Source: Cenococcum geophilum 1.58 (lineage: Eukaryota > Ascomycota > Dothideomycetes > Gloniales > Gloniaceae). From it: a stretch of DNA of 64,000 nt. The position numbers were made by a program, and so were the translations under genes. The notes beneath the pieces were generated by a model. That model searched no databases, was not told the origin of the DNA, and saw nothing but the letters and a program-made list of their open reading frames with translations. Shown in pieces: positions 46,163-57,249 of this stretch. Each line of letters starts with the position of its first letter. Position 1 is the first letter of the stretch. The stretch covers positions 310,001 through 374,000 of the forward strand of contig KV748269.1 of assembly GCA_001692895.1 (NCBI GenBank). The letters are read 5' to 3'.

Positions 46163-48129
46163 CTTGCTGCACCCGGCCCAAAAAGACTAAAACTAACCAA
46201 AAGAACCCTGAAAAACACCTAGAGAATCCCCCTAAGATGCATGCATCGTAGGGGAGGCACACGTTAAACGACGGTGGTTTGCACTCGCGTGCGTCCACTA
46301 AAACCACGCCTAACAATAGCCCTCTATAATAAGAACGGGCAAATACTACACTATAAAGCGGAAAGACCTCTATTAAGAAGGCATCTAATAAAATATAAAG
46401 CCTATTAGACGCGTTTAGTATCCGTAGTTACGGGGGAGTAACTATTAGCTATAATAAACTAATATAGCTAGTAGAATGGCTCCGCCAGTTTAACGAACCT
46501 TAGGCGCCCCTCTAGTAAACCCTTAATTAAATCCTCTAATGGCTAAGTAAAATTAAAATTAAATAAAATCTCTCCTTACCGGCGAACTATACCTAGGCCG
46601 CTATAGCTACGCGTTTATAATATAGGGAACCTACCCCCCTAAAGATAACATCTAGGTATATAATTATAATATAACTAAATATAGAAAAAGCAGAGGGGCT
46701 TAGGGGATAATTAAAAATAGAAGTCCTTACGGAGATTTATAAAGAGGTTTATAACGCTATTATAGTCTAATACCTTAGGAGTGGAGATATTAAAGTTACC
46801 CTAAAAGATTAACAGGTAAAGGAATAAGCTATTAGGGTAGGGGATAGGCTAGGAGAATATATTAGTATAAAAGTGCTCTATAAAGATTACCTAGTTAAAG
46901 TCCTAGTAGTTCCCCTAAGCCTTAGGGTAGAAAAGGGACGCTAGTAGGTAGATAATACAGCAACTATATATAAGATAGTAAAACAAATAGAACGCTTTAT
47001 ACTAGGACTTAAGATCACCTAAATCTAATAGCTTTAATAAGAAAATATAAACTAAATATATAATAAGAATAATAAAAGAATATAAGGGTCGCCAAAGACT
47101 TACTAGGGAAATACCAGTTAAACGCATAGCTCCCTTATTATTAGCACATATATACTAGAAATGTAAAAACTCCTTATTTAAAAAGGTATTATTATAAATA
47201 GCCTTATATATAACGCAAGGCTCTATAACTATAGACTCCGCCTAGAATAATGCTATTACTATATATAATAGGGGTACACCTAATCTACATGCGCAGTATA
47301 GGTATGCTACGGCCACTATATAGGCCCCTATAATATAAGACACTGCTTAAATTAAGACTAAATAAAATGCGTAAACTGCTACCAAAGCATATATAAGGCG
47401 TAGGAGAAAGAAGATTGCATTAAATACAGGAGACGGAAGGTAAGGGCTTAACAGCTACGGGAATAACTGCACGCTAGGTTATATAAATGAAAATAATAGG
47501 TAATAAGCTAGGGGGGCGCAGGTGCCTTTCTAGTGTTTTCTACCTTTAATACTAGGGGGCTAGGCTAGCTATCTTAAGCCTTAACGGGCTAGAAGTAACG
47601 CTGCGCGATATTACTAGACTGTATAGGGATATAAGGGAGAGGATGCCCTGTAGGAAGACCCTTATAGACAGCTATAGCAAGCTTAAGACCGGGATAATTA
47701 AGAATTAGACTTAACGCGGCAAATATAATATTTATAGCCAACTTTTAAAGGGTATATAGCTAACTAGTAAGAATAGGGGAAGAACTAGAGATAATAATAG
47801 ATTTAGATATAGAAGCACTAGTAGAAATATAAAATACGGGAATAAAAAGCTCTATATAAAATAAGTAGTAACTAGGGTATAGATACAAGAGATAGAAGTT
47901 TTAAATATTCTAAAGAAAATGGAAATAGAAGAAGTAAGGAATGATAAAGAGGCGAAGAACCCTCGCTGGGGGTCCGCTACCTATCCATTATATAGTATAA
48001 CTATGGTAATATAAACCACCATCTTATAAGGCCCTTACTAGATAGTTTAGACCTAGAAAAACACTATATCCTTATAATATAAGAGCCGTACTATAATACC
48101 TATATATAATTAATATACTGCCCCTATTC
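46163..48129 (+). mobile_element. LINE, Tad1-like, copy 2 (5' part only)
   Basis: Aligns with 28809-30787 of copy 1 from the AGGAGCTCTT start through the leader, ORF1 region and the first bases of ORF2, then stops abruptly after TAATATACTGCCCC. LINEs are usually truncated at the 5' end by incomplete reverse transcription; this copy lacks the 3' two thirds instead, so a later deletion or recombination is more likely than a short insertion. The body is RIPped, but the first 180 bases retain many CpA dinucleotides. It sits inside family F. Confidence 0.85.
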
Positions 48130-51100
48130 TCTTAACTACTACTAATAAGATATAGTTCCTTATTGCTCCACTATCTATTAATGCTTTAAACTATTAATCT
48201 TACTATTTAGCTTATAGATTTAGGTATTATCCTTAAATTTCTTTAAGGGTCTAAAACTCTACTACTAGTTCCCTTTAGTTCTGTAGGCCTCTACTTTTCC
48301 TAACTATTAGCTGCTTAATCCTGTTTATACTTAGTCCACTTTTAGCCAATACTTAGTTCGCTTTTTATCTTTAATATACTATAGATACGTATTCTCTAGG
48401 TATTCCTACCACTATTATCTATCTAAGTATTCTTCCGTAAGGAATCTTTCTAGCTAAAGTATTAAGTCCCCTAGGCTTTATACTTCTACTAGATACTAAC
48501 TATATATATACTTAGTGTTTTAGTATTTTACCTCGTCTAGTGCCTAATATATCCTTACTAGATACTTCTAGTTCTTATTTTTAGATGCTCTATATATATT
48601 ATATATATTATCCACATATATAATTTATGCCAACGTATAATATACTTAGTGTCTTAGGTTAACTCTTAGCTTATCTTTATCCTTAAGTTTAAACCTTTCT
48701 TATGTTAATTTAAGTGTTATAACTTCGTTTACAGGTACTAAGATTTATCTCTTATTTCTTTAGTTCTCTAATTGCTCCTTTAGATCTTTTAACATCATAA
48801 TTAAGGCTCCTTTAATATAACTTATAGCCTTTTCTATAATTGGGTGGTCTTAGACAATTTTCTTATCTAACTATATATAGAAATCTTTCCACTTATTATT
48901 GTGTCGTTGTTTATACCACTTTTAGTATAACCCTTTAAGTGTATATGGCTTATCCGTAAGGAAGTATCTTTTTATTACTACACTATAATAGCCTTTAGTA
49001 TATTGTTTTTTGAACCTAGTTAGAATCCCTAAATCCTTTTCTTATTCCAGTTTAGTAAGCTACTTAGCTTTTAATATGCCTATCCTAGGCCTATTGGCGA
49101 TTCTTTATATAGGTGCTCTGTCCCTTATATAGCCTAGTACGCTAGATTTCTTATCTAGTTTCTATTCTTACTATAAGGTAATTCTAGCCCTAAATTCCTT
49201 TATAGTTTCTTTCTTTTTGCGTCTTACGAGTAGATCTTTAAAGTCTTCTTACTTCTTAATCTTGTTAATAGTCCTTATTTATATCTTAAAGTCTTAGTTC
49301 TATAGGATTTTTAATCCTAAGCTTACTTCTATCTTAAGCCTTACTCCTACCTTAATCTAACTAGGCTTAGGTATTCTTATCTTATCTTAAAAGTCTTAAA
49401 TCTTACTTATCTCTTCTTAAGAATCTTATATTTATAGAAAGCTCTATCCTAAGCTTATTTATATATCTTTAAACTAAGCTATTACTATACTCTATCGGTT
49501 ACTATCCGTTATAGGTCCTTAAGCTTACCTTATCTTATCTTAAGAGTCTTAGTTATCTCTTATCTCGTCTTAAGAATCTTAAGCCTTTAGCCTTTTACCT
49601 TTATTAAGTGCCAAAGTAGTTCATTATCCTACTTCTCTTATATCTCGCGAAGCAATAGATATTATATCTAGTGGGTTTTTAATCCCTACTAATATTCCCT
49701 ATTCTATAGTAGAATTATCCTTTATCTCTTTTATAATATTTTTAAAGTCTATATACTCCTAGTAAGCTATCTTTATTACCTTATTATTATAGAATATTTT
49801 ACCTATATTAAATTTATTATCCTTAATATCTAATCTGCAAACTAGTTTATTAGTTCCTCTAAACTCTAATAATTTTGGCTCCTATAGCTAATAGCTTACA
49901 CTATACTTAGCATCTTTATAAATTTGGTATACATTATTATAATAAAACGCAAAACTTCTAATTAAATATTCTTTTATTCCTCGCAGTATATTATTATCCC
50001 TCTATATATATATATCTTCTACTAGTCTAGTTCCCTTTATTATATAGTAACTCTAACTATCTTTATAATCCCTTATAAAGTAACCTTATTTTCTATAATT
50101 TATATAAGCTCCATATTTAAACTATTAACTTTACTATAGAGTCCGCCTAAACGTCTTCTACTACTAAGATCCCTAGCTTAGCCTCTACTCCTTAGTCCTA
50201 TAATTACTAAATCCTTAACCTCTAAATTTTTATAGTTTCTTACTCTATCTCTTATAGGCTTCTTTAGTACTACTTAGGTCTATTAACTCTATACTATACT
50301 ATAGTTTCTAATTTAGCTTTAGTTATTATATACTTTACGCCTTATATAACTATAAAACTCTATCCTAGCCCCTCTTAGCCTATTCCCTTTAGTAGATCCA
50401 ATTATTAATCTTAATTATTTAATCTATTAACTCCTATAGGGTGTCCGTATCTTCTATTAGGATAATTATATCCTAAACTTTAGCCTTAAGTCCCTATTTA
50501 TACTGTGCTATAAGCGCCCTATTATTTTATTTAACTTATATAGCTAGCGTCTAGAACTATATTATATACTTAATTACTAAGGTTCTTTACATAATGTCTT
50601 AGAGTTTTTTTTCCGCCATGGTTACTGCCTTTAGGTCTCTAAATATTTATATAAGTTGCTCTATAAATCCTTCCTAGCTTAAGAATATAAACTATACCTT
50701 TCAATTAGTAGTCGTTATTCCGTTTGCCTATATTTTTATAAAGTAGGGCTTAAACCACTTAAGTATCCTTTCTAATAGGAATAGTTCTGCATACGCTATT
50801 TAATCTATAGGTATTAGCAGCTTTGCTCCTTCTTGCGTAACTTTAAAGTATATCTATATAAGAAATCCTTTAAGCTTTAATCTTTCTCCTAAGTACCTTT
50901 TAATTAATAGTAACTTAATCTTTACCGCTTCTATCCTATTAACCCTTTCTTCTAGCACCGTATTATTTATTATTAACTAGTTAACTATTTTTTATAACTA
51001 TCTAACTGTTATAGGTTGCTACAAGTTAGTATCTGCTATACTAGTATCGCTTCCTAACCTTAAGGTAGTTACCGCCGTTAATGGCGTTATGGTAGCTGCT

Positions 51101-51245
51101 TTTAGTAGTATATTATTTAACTTTCTATATTTAATACTGTAACTAGGTAGTAATTATATAACGGAACCTTATAGCAAGTACTATAGTAGGCTTATTATTA
51201 GGCTAGGTGTATAAGTAATGCAAATTAAAGTTAATAATATAATAA

Positions 51246-53974
51246 TTGACCCGAGGTACGAGTGGTCTATTATCTTCGGGTCCTGGATTTCAAACTCCGC
51301 CAAGCTAGCTTCTAATTGGTTAGAAACAAAACTGCGCGCGGTAATTTGTGGCAGAATCCACGTGACGAACTTCAAAACCTTAAGTTCTACCAAAGCTCTA
51401 GAAAAGCTCTGCACTGAGCTCTACTAAAGCCCTGTAAAACCTCTGCACGAAGCTCCGTACAAAGCTCTGTAAAAGCTCTACCAAAAGCTCTACCAAAGGC
51501 TTTGCAGCACCTCTGCCCACCCAGTATACTGGCCACTCAGTGAATGGAGCACACAGTGCGCAGTAGGGTCCAAGAGGGTCTCCCCCTTGAAGCTCTGCTC
51601 GAAGCCCTGCTTAAAGCTTTACTTAAAGCCCTATACGGAGCTCTAAAGCTCTACTAACACGCAGCACTAATATACTAGGAAGGTTCTGCAATCTGCCCAT
51701 ACGGTCAATCGCCGTACAATCGTCTCTACGAACGGCTCTACGAACGGCTCCACGAACGGCTTTACGAATGGCTCTACAAACGTCTACACGATCGCTCGTA
51801 CGAACGTCCATACAACTGCCCATGCGATCGTCTCTACAAACGTCTCTACAATTGATCACCCGTACGAGCGTCTGCACCCTACACGCCTACACGTGGCTCT
51901 ATAGAAGCTCTACACAAAGCTCTGCACAAAGCTCTACACAAAGCTCTACAAAGCTCTACTAAAAGCTCTACTAAAGTCTCTACTAAAGCCTCTGTAAGAG
52001 CTCTGCCCATACAGTAAATAGAGCATATAGTGTGCAGGGGGGTCCAAGGGGGTCTCCCCCTTGAAGCTCTGCTCGAAGCTCTACTCAAAGCTTTACTCAA
52101 AGCCCTATACAGAGCTCCAAAGCTCTACTAACTCGCAGTACTAATATACTAGGAAGGTTCTACAATCGGCCGTATAACCGCCCATATAATTAATCGCCGT
52201 ACAATCGTCTCTACGAACGGCTCTACGAACGGCTCTATAAACGTCTACACGATCGCCCGTACAAACGCCCGTATGAACGCCCATACAAACGATCAATTAA
52301 ACGTCCATATAATCAATCAATCAAGCGTCTATACAATTGCCTATACATCGTCTCTATAAACGTCTCTACAATTGATCGCCCGTACAAACGTCTGTACGCC
52401 TACATATAGCTCTATAGAAGATCTATACAAAGCTTTACACGAAGCTCTACACGAAGCTCTACAAAAGCTCTACCAACCACTTTACCAAAGCCTCTGCAAA
52501 AGCACGCAGTGCGCAGGGGGGGTCCAAGGGGGTCTCCCCCTTGAGCTTAAAGCTCTACTCGAAGCTCTACTCAAAGCTTAATACGGAACCCTAAAGCTCT
52601 ACTAACACGCAGCACTAATATACTAGGAAGGCTCTATAATCGTCTACACGAACGGCTCTACAAACGGCTCTACGAACGTCTACACAATCGCCTGTACGAA
52701 CGCCTATACAATTAATTAATTAATCAAACACCCATACAATCGATTAATCAAACGTCCATACAATTGCCTGTACAATCATCTCTACAAACGTCTCTGCAGT
52801 TAATCGCCCGTGCGAACGCCTGCATGTGGCTCTGCACAAGGCTCTGTACAAAGCTCTACCGAAGCTCTACACGAAGCTCTACCGAAGCTCTACACGAAGC
52901 TCTACCGAAGCTCTGGACAAAGCTCTACCAAAGCTCTGGACTAAGCTCTACCAAAGCTTTACACGAAGCTCTACCGAAGCTCTACACGAAGCTCTACCGA
53001 AGCTCTACCGAAGCTCTGCACAAAGCTCTACCAAAGCTCTGCACAAAGCTCTACCAAAGCTCTGGACAAAGCTCTACCGAAGCTCTACACGACGCTCTAC
53101 CAAAGCTCTGCACGAAGCTCCACCAAAGATCTGCACGAAGCTCTGCAAAAGCTCTACCAAACGCTCTACCAAAGCCTCTGCAAGAGCACGCAGTGCGCAG
53201 GGGGGGTCCAAGGGGGTCTCCCCCTTGAGCTCGAAGCTCTACCCGAAACTCTACTTAAAGCTTAATACGGAGCTCTAAATCTCTACTAACATACAGCACT
53301 GATATACTAGGAAGGCTCTATAATCGTCTACACAAACGGCTCTATAAACGGCTCTACGAACGTCTGCACGATCGCCCGTATAAATGCCCATATAATTAGT
53401 CGATTAATCGATTAATTGCCTATATAAACGCCTATACAAACGTCTCTACGAACGGCTCTACAAATGGCTCTATACACGGCTTTACTTACAGCTCTACAAA
53501 CGTCCATACCATTGATTAATTAATTAATTGCCTACACAAACGCCCGTACGAACGATCAATTAAACGCCCATATAATTGCCTATACAATCGTCTCTACAAA
53601 TATCTCTGCAATTAATCGCCAGAACAAACGGCTGCACGTCTGCACGTAGCTCTGCGCAAGGCTCTGTACAAAGCTCCGCACGAGGCTCTACTAAAGCTCT
53701 GCACGAGGCTCTACCAAAGGTCTATACGAGGCTCTACCAAAGGTCTATACAAGGCTCTATTAAAGCTCTACACAAGGCTCTACCCAAAGCTTACCCCCTA
53801 CTGCAAAGCACGACGGGGGTATAGGATTTACGAAACAAATCTATATCTACTAGTATATATTAATGAGGCTCTATACAATAAGGCTCTAAATTAAAGCTTT
53901 GTATTAATTAATCGGCTTATTAATTATAAAGTCGGGTCAAAATTTTCGTTGGGGGGTACCAACGATCCGCATGT
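51246..53974 (+). mobile_element. Helitron/Helentron-like non-autonomous element carrying a satellite
   Basis: A 2729-base insert located exactly by comparison with the uninterrupted sister LTR. It lies between A and T of AATAATAACT, with no target-site duplication. It begins TTGACCCGA; the exact reverse complement TCGGGTCAA lies at 53932-53940, 34 bases before the right end. Between that arm and the end stands a hairpin, CGTTGG-GGGGTA-CCAACG (53947-53964), whose base is 10 bases from the end. An asymmetric inverted repeat, 3' hairpin, A/T insertion and lack of duplication match Helitron-class geometry; Helentron relatives often carry central tandem arrays. Against this, the ends read TT and ATGT rather than TC and CTRR, and no Rep/helicase is encoded. 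The insert is un-RIPped while its host LTR is RIPped. Confidence 0.5.
51410..53815 (+). repeat. Two-level satellite: 11/12-base motif in about 475-685-base macro-units
   Basis: The inner unit is GAAGCTCTACC or GAAGCTCTACAC (11 or 12 bases, often alternating), densest at 52830-53170. Related GCTCTAC and CGTCTACACGA/CGTACGAACG runs fill the rest. Macro-units are marked by AATATACTAGGAAGG (about 51669, 52143, 52618, 53302) and by the palindrome CAAGGGGGTCTCCCCCTTG (52045, 52525, 53209; a one-base variant at 51571). Spacings of the palindrome are 474, 480 and 684 bases; the last unit is longer because the 11/12-base array expanded there. A degenerate fifth unit ends near 53815. Long stop-free frames (for example 52764-53228 and 52826-53278) overlap in different phases and are by-products of the repeat. 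Confidence 0.85.
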
Positions 53975-54313
53975 TAACTAGTAGAGTAGTTGCCTAATAG
54001 ATTAACTCTAATTATATTCTAAGAATTACTATAAGGAAGAAACTATCTAGGTAGGAATTAAGGGTCCTTAAATACATAACCGTACTTCTATAAAATCCTC
54101 CTTATATATAATATACATATTATACGTATTATACGTACGTTCCCTTCATATACTACGTACACTGCGTATAACGTCATGTGACCTCGGTTACCATTCCTCG
54201 TCACATAGCTCTATCGGCTCTATCCTAGACCGTGCTTAAATTAACCAACTAGCTTCCTCCGACTCTTCTCTAAGTAGTCGTAATATTGTACTTAAAGCGT
54301 CCGTAATATAAAC

Positions 54314-55010
54314 TGGGAAGGTATTTAGTAATAAGGTTAAGAAGTAGTTATAAATTCTAGCGTTTATTAACTACTATAATTGCTTTATAAAAGGCGTTAA
54401 TACTACCAACTAAATAAGATCCTATTATACCTCCTTTAAGCGTTACTAAAAGACCTAGAAACTACTACTTTACTTTCTACTTAATATACTTATTCCTAAT
54501 TGCTTTAAGCTATCTTCCTTCGCTAATTAAGGCTAGCTATAAAGCGTTCATTGAATACCTTATTAACTCCCTCTTCTAAAACTTAATCCGCTTCGCTAAA
54601 ATATATAAACCTTATATTTTTAGAAGCCGAATTAACGGCACCTAGTAGTAGAGCATAGATATAGACTAGGGAGGATAAAAAGTAAGGGGGTTACTTACTT
54701 AGTATACTTTAAGGCAGGAAAACGAGGCATAGTTAAGAGACTATTACGAAGGAAGCCTTTAATAGAGCCTTTTAATAATATAGTGCGAAAATCGCGTATG
54801 CCTAAATAGGTACTAAGAACTTAATTTAGCTATAGGCTCTATAAAATGCTGCTCTATAAAACAGGGCTGTGCTAGGGAAGTCCATATTAAATAGGTTAGC
54901 ACTATAGATTAAATATAGATAGGCCTTTTCTATGTATATTTAAAGCTTTGGGCGAATATTTAATATATAGCAGAAAGCCTCACCGAAGCGATATAATTGG
55001 CTAAGCACGG
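54314..55010. repeat. RIPped flank after family F
   Basis: TpA-rich, no recognised coding motif, no second copy in the window. The change to GC-balanced host DNA occurs near 55000. Confidence 0.5.
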
Positions 55011-55153
55011 GCCACACTTTTGAGCATGCATCCATCTATGCAAGGGATACCCTTATTCCTCAATTCAAACCGACGTCTCTGACCAGATCCCGAATTCCAT
55101 GCCAAGCCATAACCGTACCTACCATAAATATTTCATCCGGAGACACCGATCAC

Positions 55154-57249
55154 CTATACAATAAGATAAAGAGATGTGATCAAACTTGGCCCAACAAACA
55201 GGCCTATCCAAAAAATCAAATTACCGAGAGTGTCTCTTCCCTTAAGCAATTTTGTCCGGCTAAGAGCAGCGAGTGGAATTTGGGATAATTGCATGGCGAA
55301 AAGATAACCACGGACCTTTTTAAAGAGGCAGAACATCAAGACCTCATGTACAACGGCAGAAAGCAAGAATGTGATAAACGTTGCCGACATCTTGGAAAGA
55401 TGGAACGCGGATATGGACGAATGGTACACATGGCGGAGGAGAAAGTTGTGCACGGGACGGTTCCAGTCCCGAGCATACTGGTCCCAGCTCACGCTGTTCC
55501 ACCAGTCGCCATAGAAGCCACGATCGGCGAACCGTGTCACTTCGGCAAGAACGTTTAGGAGACACTCCCAGATCACGTACCACGCGAGCAACTGTTCGAG
55601 AAGCAGCGGGAAGAGCATATCGCTTACGACCCATGGTAAATCGTTCCAGCGCTGCAGCAGTGACATACCGGCCTCTTTCATTCGCAAGGTTTCGGCGACG
55701 ACCGGATAGATGTATGCTTGGCTGATGATAATCATAACCCAGATGATACCAAGGGTAGCACCACCTTTCTCTGCAACGTACCACCAGTTGATACGCTCCT
55801 GACGTGGGTACTCCAGCTCGTAGACCAATGTAGGTAGGCAAGTCCAATCAGCAAAATTAGTTAAAGTGAGATTATTTGGATATTGATTGTTGCTATGGGT
55901 GCATTTGCCCTTTAGCTCGTCGTTGAGGCTGCTAATTTCGGACTTAATAACTCGAGTAAAAGCGAGCACCTGATCTGAATTCAGAGGTTCGCCAGACTCG
56001 ATGGTAGCGGCCATTGACGCAATCTCAGATTCTTCCCTTCGAAAATTGGTGGAAGTCTTAGAGCCCACCGAGCGGCGACGCTCGGAGAGATCACCTGGGG
56101 TGGATTGGTCCAGAGCCGTGGTCTGAAAAAATGGATGAGAACTAGCAACGGCTGAAGTGGGGCTTTGAATTGTATCTATCTCTTCAAGTTGTTTCAATTT
56201 CAGTTCCAGGAGTTTTCTGCGGCGATACACTTGTGATACTAGAATCGGTTGTTAGAGCCTTTTCTTCGGTATACAAGAAGTCGGAGGAACATACGATACC
56301 CGTTATAAAAGGAATGGGAATGCTGTTTCATCCAAAAAACACACGCATGCAGGACTATGAAAACCGTGTGTGTCCATGGCCATTCGCGATAAAAGGTCCA
56401 GCCAATAGCCGCGCAAATAAAGATTGACTCCCACAATGACTGGATGATCCATCCTGATCTATTCCAGCTCAAATAACCTTTCGCGATGAGCTTCTGGAGG
56501 ATAAACCCGAAAGCTGTAGCAAGAGTCATAACACCATCGGTAAGACCCATGACGAGAAGATCGCGATCGACCATCATGTGTAGAATTTGGGCTTCTCCGA
56601 ATACGCTGCCCTGGAGCTTCCAATTTTGTGCAGCAAGCCTCAATAGAAGGAGTGCAATGGCAAGCCAGAAGAGTGTGAAGAAACCATGGAATGGCGACTG
56701 GGAACTGAGGGGGTTCTGTCGATCGAAGGTCGTGAATTGGCGAGTGAATACCAGATCTCGAAAGTGTGTCCTAGACTTCTTCCCCTTTACCTTCGATGAT
56801 TCGCGCTCGACGCTGTGTCGAAGAATCTCCCGGATTTCAGGATCATCAGCTGTAAGCGTATAGCGACCCTTCTTGTCCGTCTTCTCCAATATAACCTGTA
56901 TACTCTTCCTCCGACCATGGTTTTCACTGTGCGACGATCCGGTATGGGACGAGAGGGGGTTGGAAGCTCGCGATTGTATAGGTTTGGAACGTGTTATGCC
57001 CTTTTCTATCCCGCCACTTTCACTGCCTGCCACTGGAGTGTCTGATTCGATCTGTAGCGTGTCGTAATCTTCATCGTCTGAAGCTCTCGCAGACGTATCT
57101 GGTGTCCACTCGTCCCCGTTGCCATCGTTATTTGCAAGTCCATTGAGGGCATATGCCATGGCCGACTTGCCGTTTGTTAAAGACGCGACCCCGTCCGAAA
57201 TTTCGCCATTTTGGTGTGGGCTTTTGCTGGCAAATCGGTTCGCCGACAT
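55154..57249 (-). CDS. ARE2: Sterol O-acyltransferase, ARE1/ARE2 family
   Basis: CDS join 57249-56295 and 56238-55154 (minus) gives 2040 bases, 679 residues. The 56-base intron runs from GTATGT through a CTCTAAC branch site to CTAG, and joins FYNGY to LSQVYRRRKLLE, as in homologues. The enzyme esterifies sterols with fatty acyl-CoA in the endoplasmic reticulum for storage in lipid droplets. It is an MBOAT-family membrane protein: a long polar N-terminus (about 1-170), then FRDLVFTRQFTTFDRQ, multiple hydrophobic segments, ELEYPR, the signature FYGDWWN (about 559-565) and the catalytic histidine in SAVVHEVLM (about 616). Residues expected to be essential are present, so the gene looks functional. 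ARE1 versus ARE2 cannot be told apart here. Confidence 0.92.

Larger units (their letters stand above)
43815..54308 (-). mobile_element. Ty3/gypsy-type LTR retrotransposon with nested insertions (family F)
   Basis: Bounded by the 5-base target duplication TAAAC (43810-43814 and 54309-54313). The left LTR is 43815-44237 (423 bases). The right LTR is 51157-54308, which becomes 423-424 bases once the 2.73-kb insert is set aside. The interior is in minus orientation: a protease-like string ALIDSGAIRNYI near 48200, and integrase around 45500-46110 (for example QFAYNTI, and PYSIYRRNITRRYY). A LINE fragment lies within it at about 46163-48129 and a satellite-bearing insert lies within the right LTR. 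The copy is a fossil, RIPped and broken in very many places. Confidence 0.82.
51157..54308 (-). repeat. 5' LTR of family F, split by an insert
   Basis: Two pieces, 51157-51245 and 53975-54308, together reproduce the 423-base left LTR without gap or duplication. The intervening 51246-53974 is a foreign insert. Confidence 0.85.

Noticed and set aside
52764-53278. Two overlapping open frames of about 150 codons reading LPKLYTKLYRSS-type repeats
   Set aside because: They arise because the 11/12-base motif contains no stop in any phase. The repeats shift through all frames, with no start context or domain, so I do not call them genes.
51600-53830. Regularly spaced repeats as a CRISPR-like array
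   Set aside because: The units are contiguous and degenerate, without unique spacers of constant length, and the host is a eukaryote.
55289-57067. Several 64-125-codon plus-strand frames opposite the sterol acyltransferase
   Set aside because: They are antisense shadows of a well-supported gene and carry no motif.
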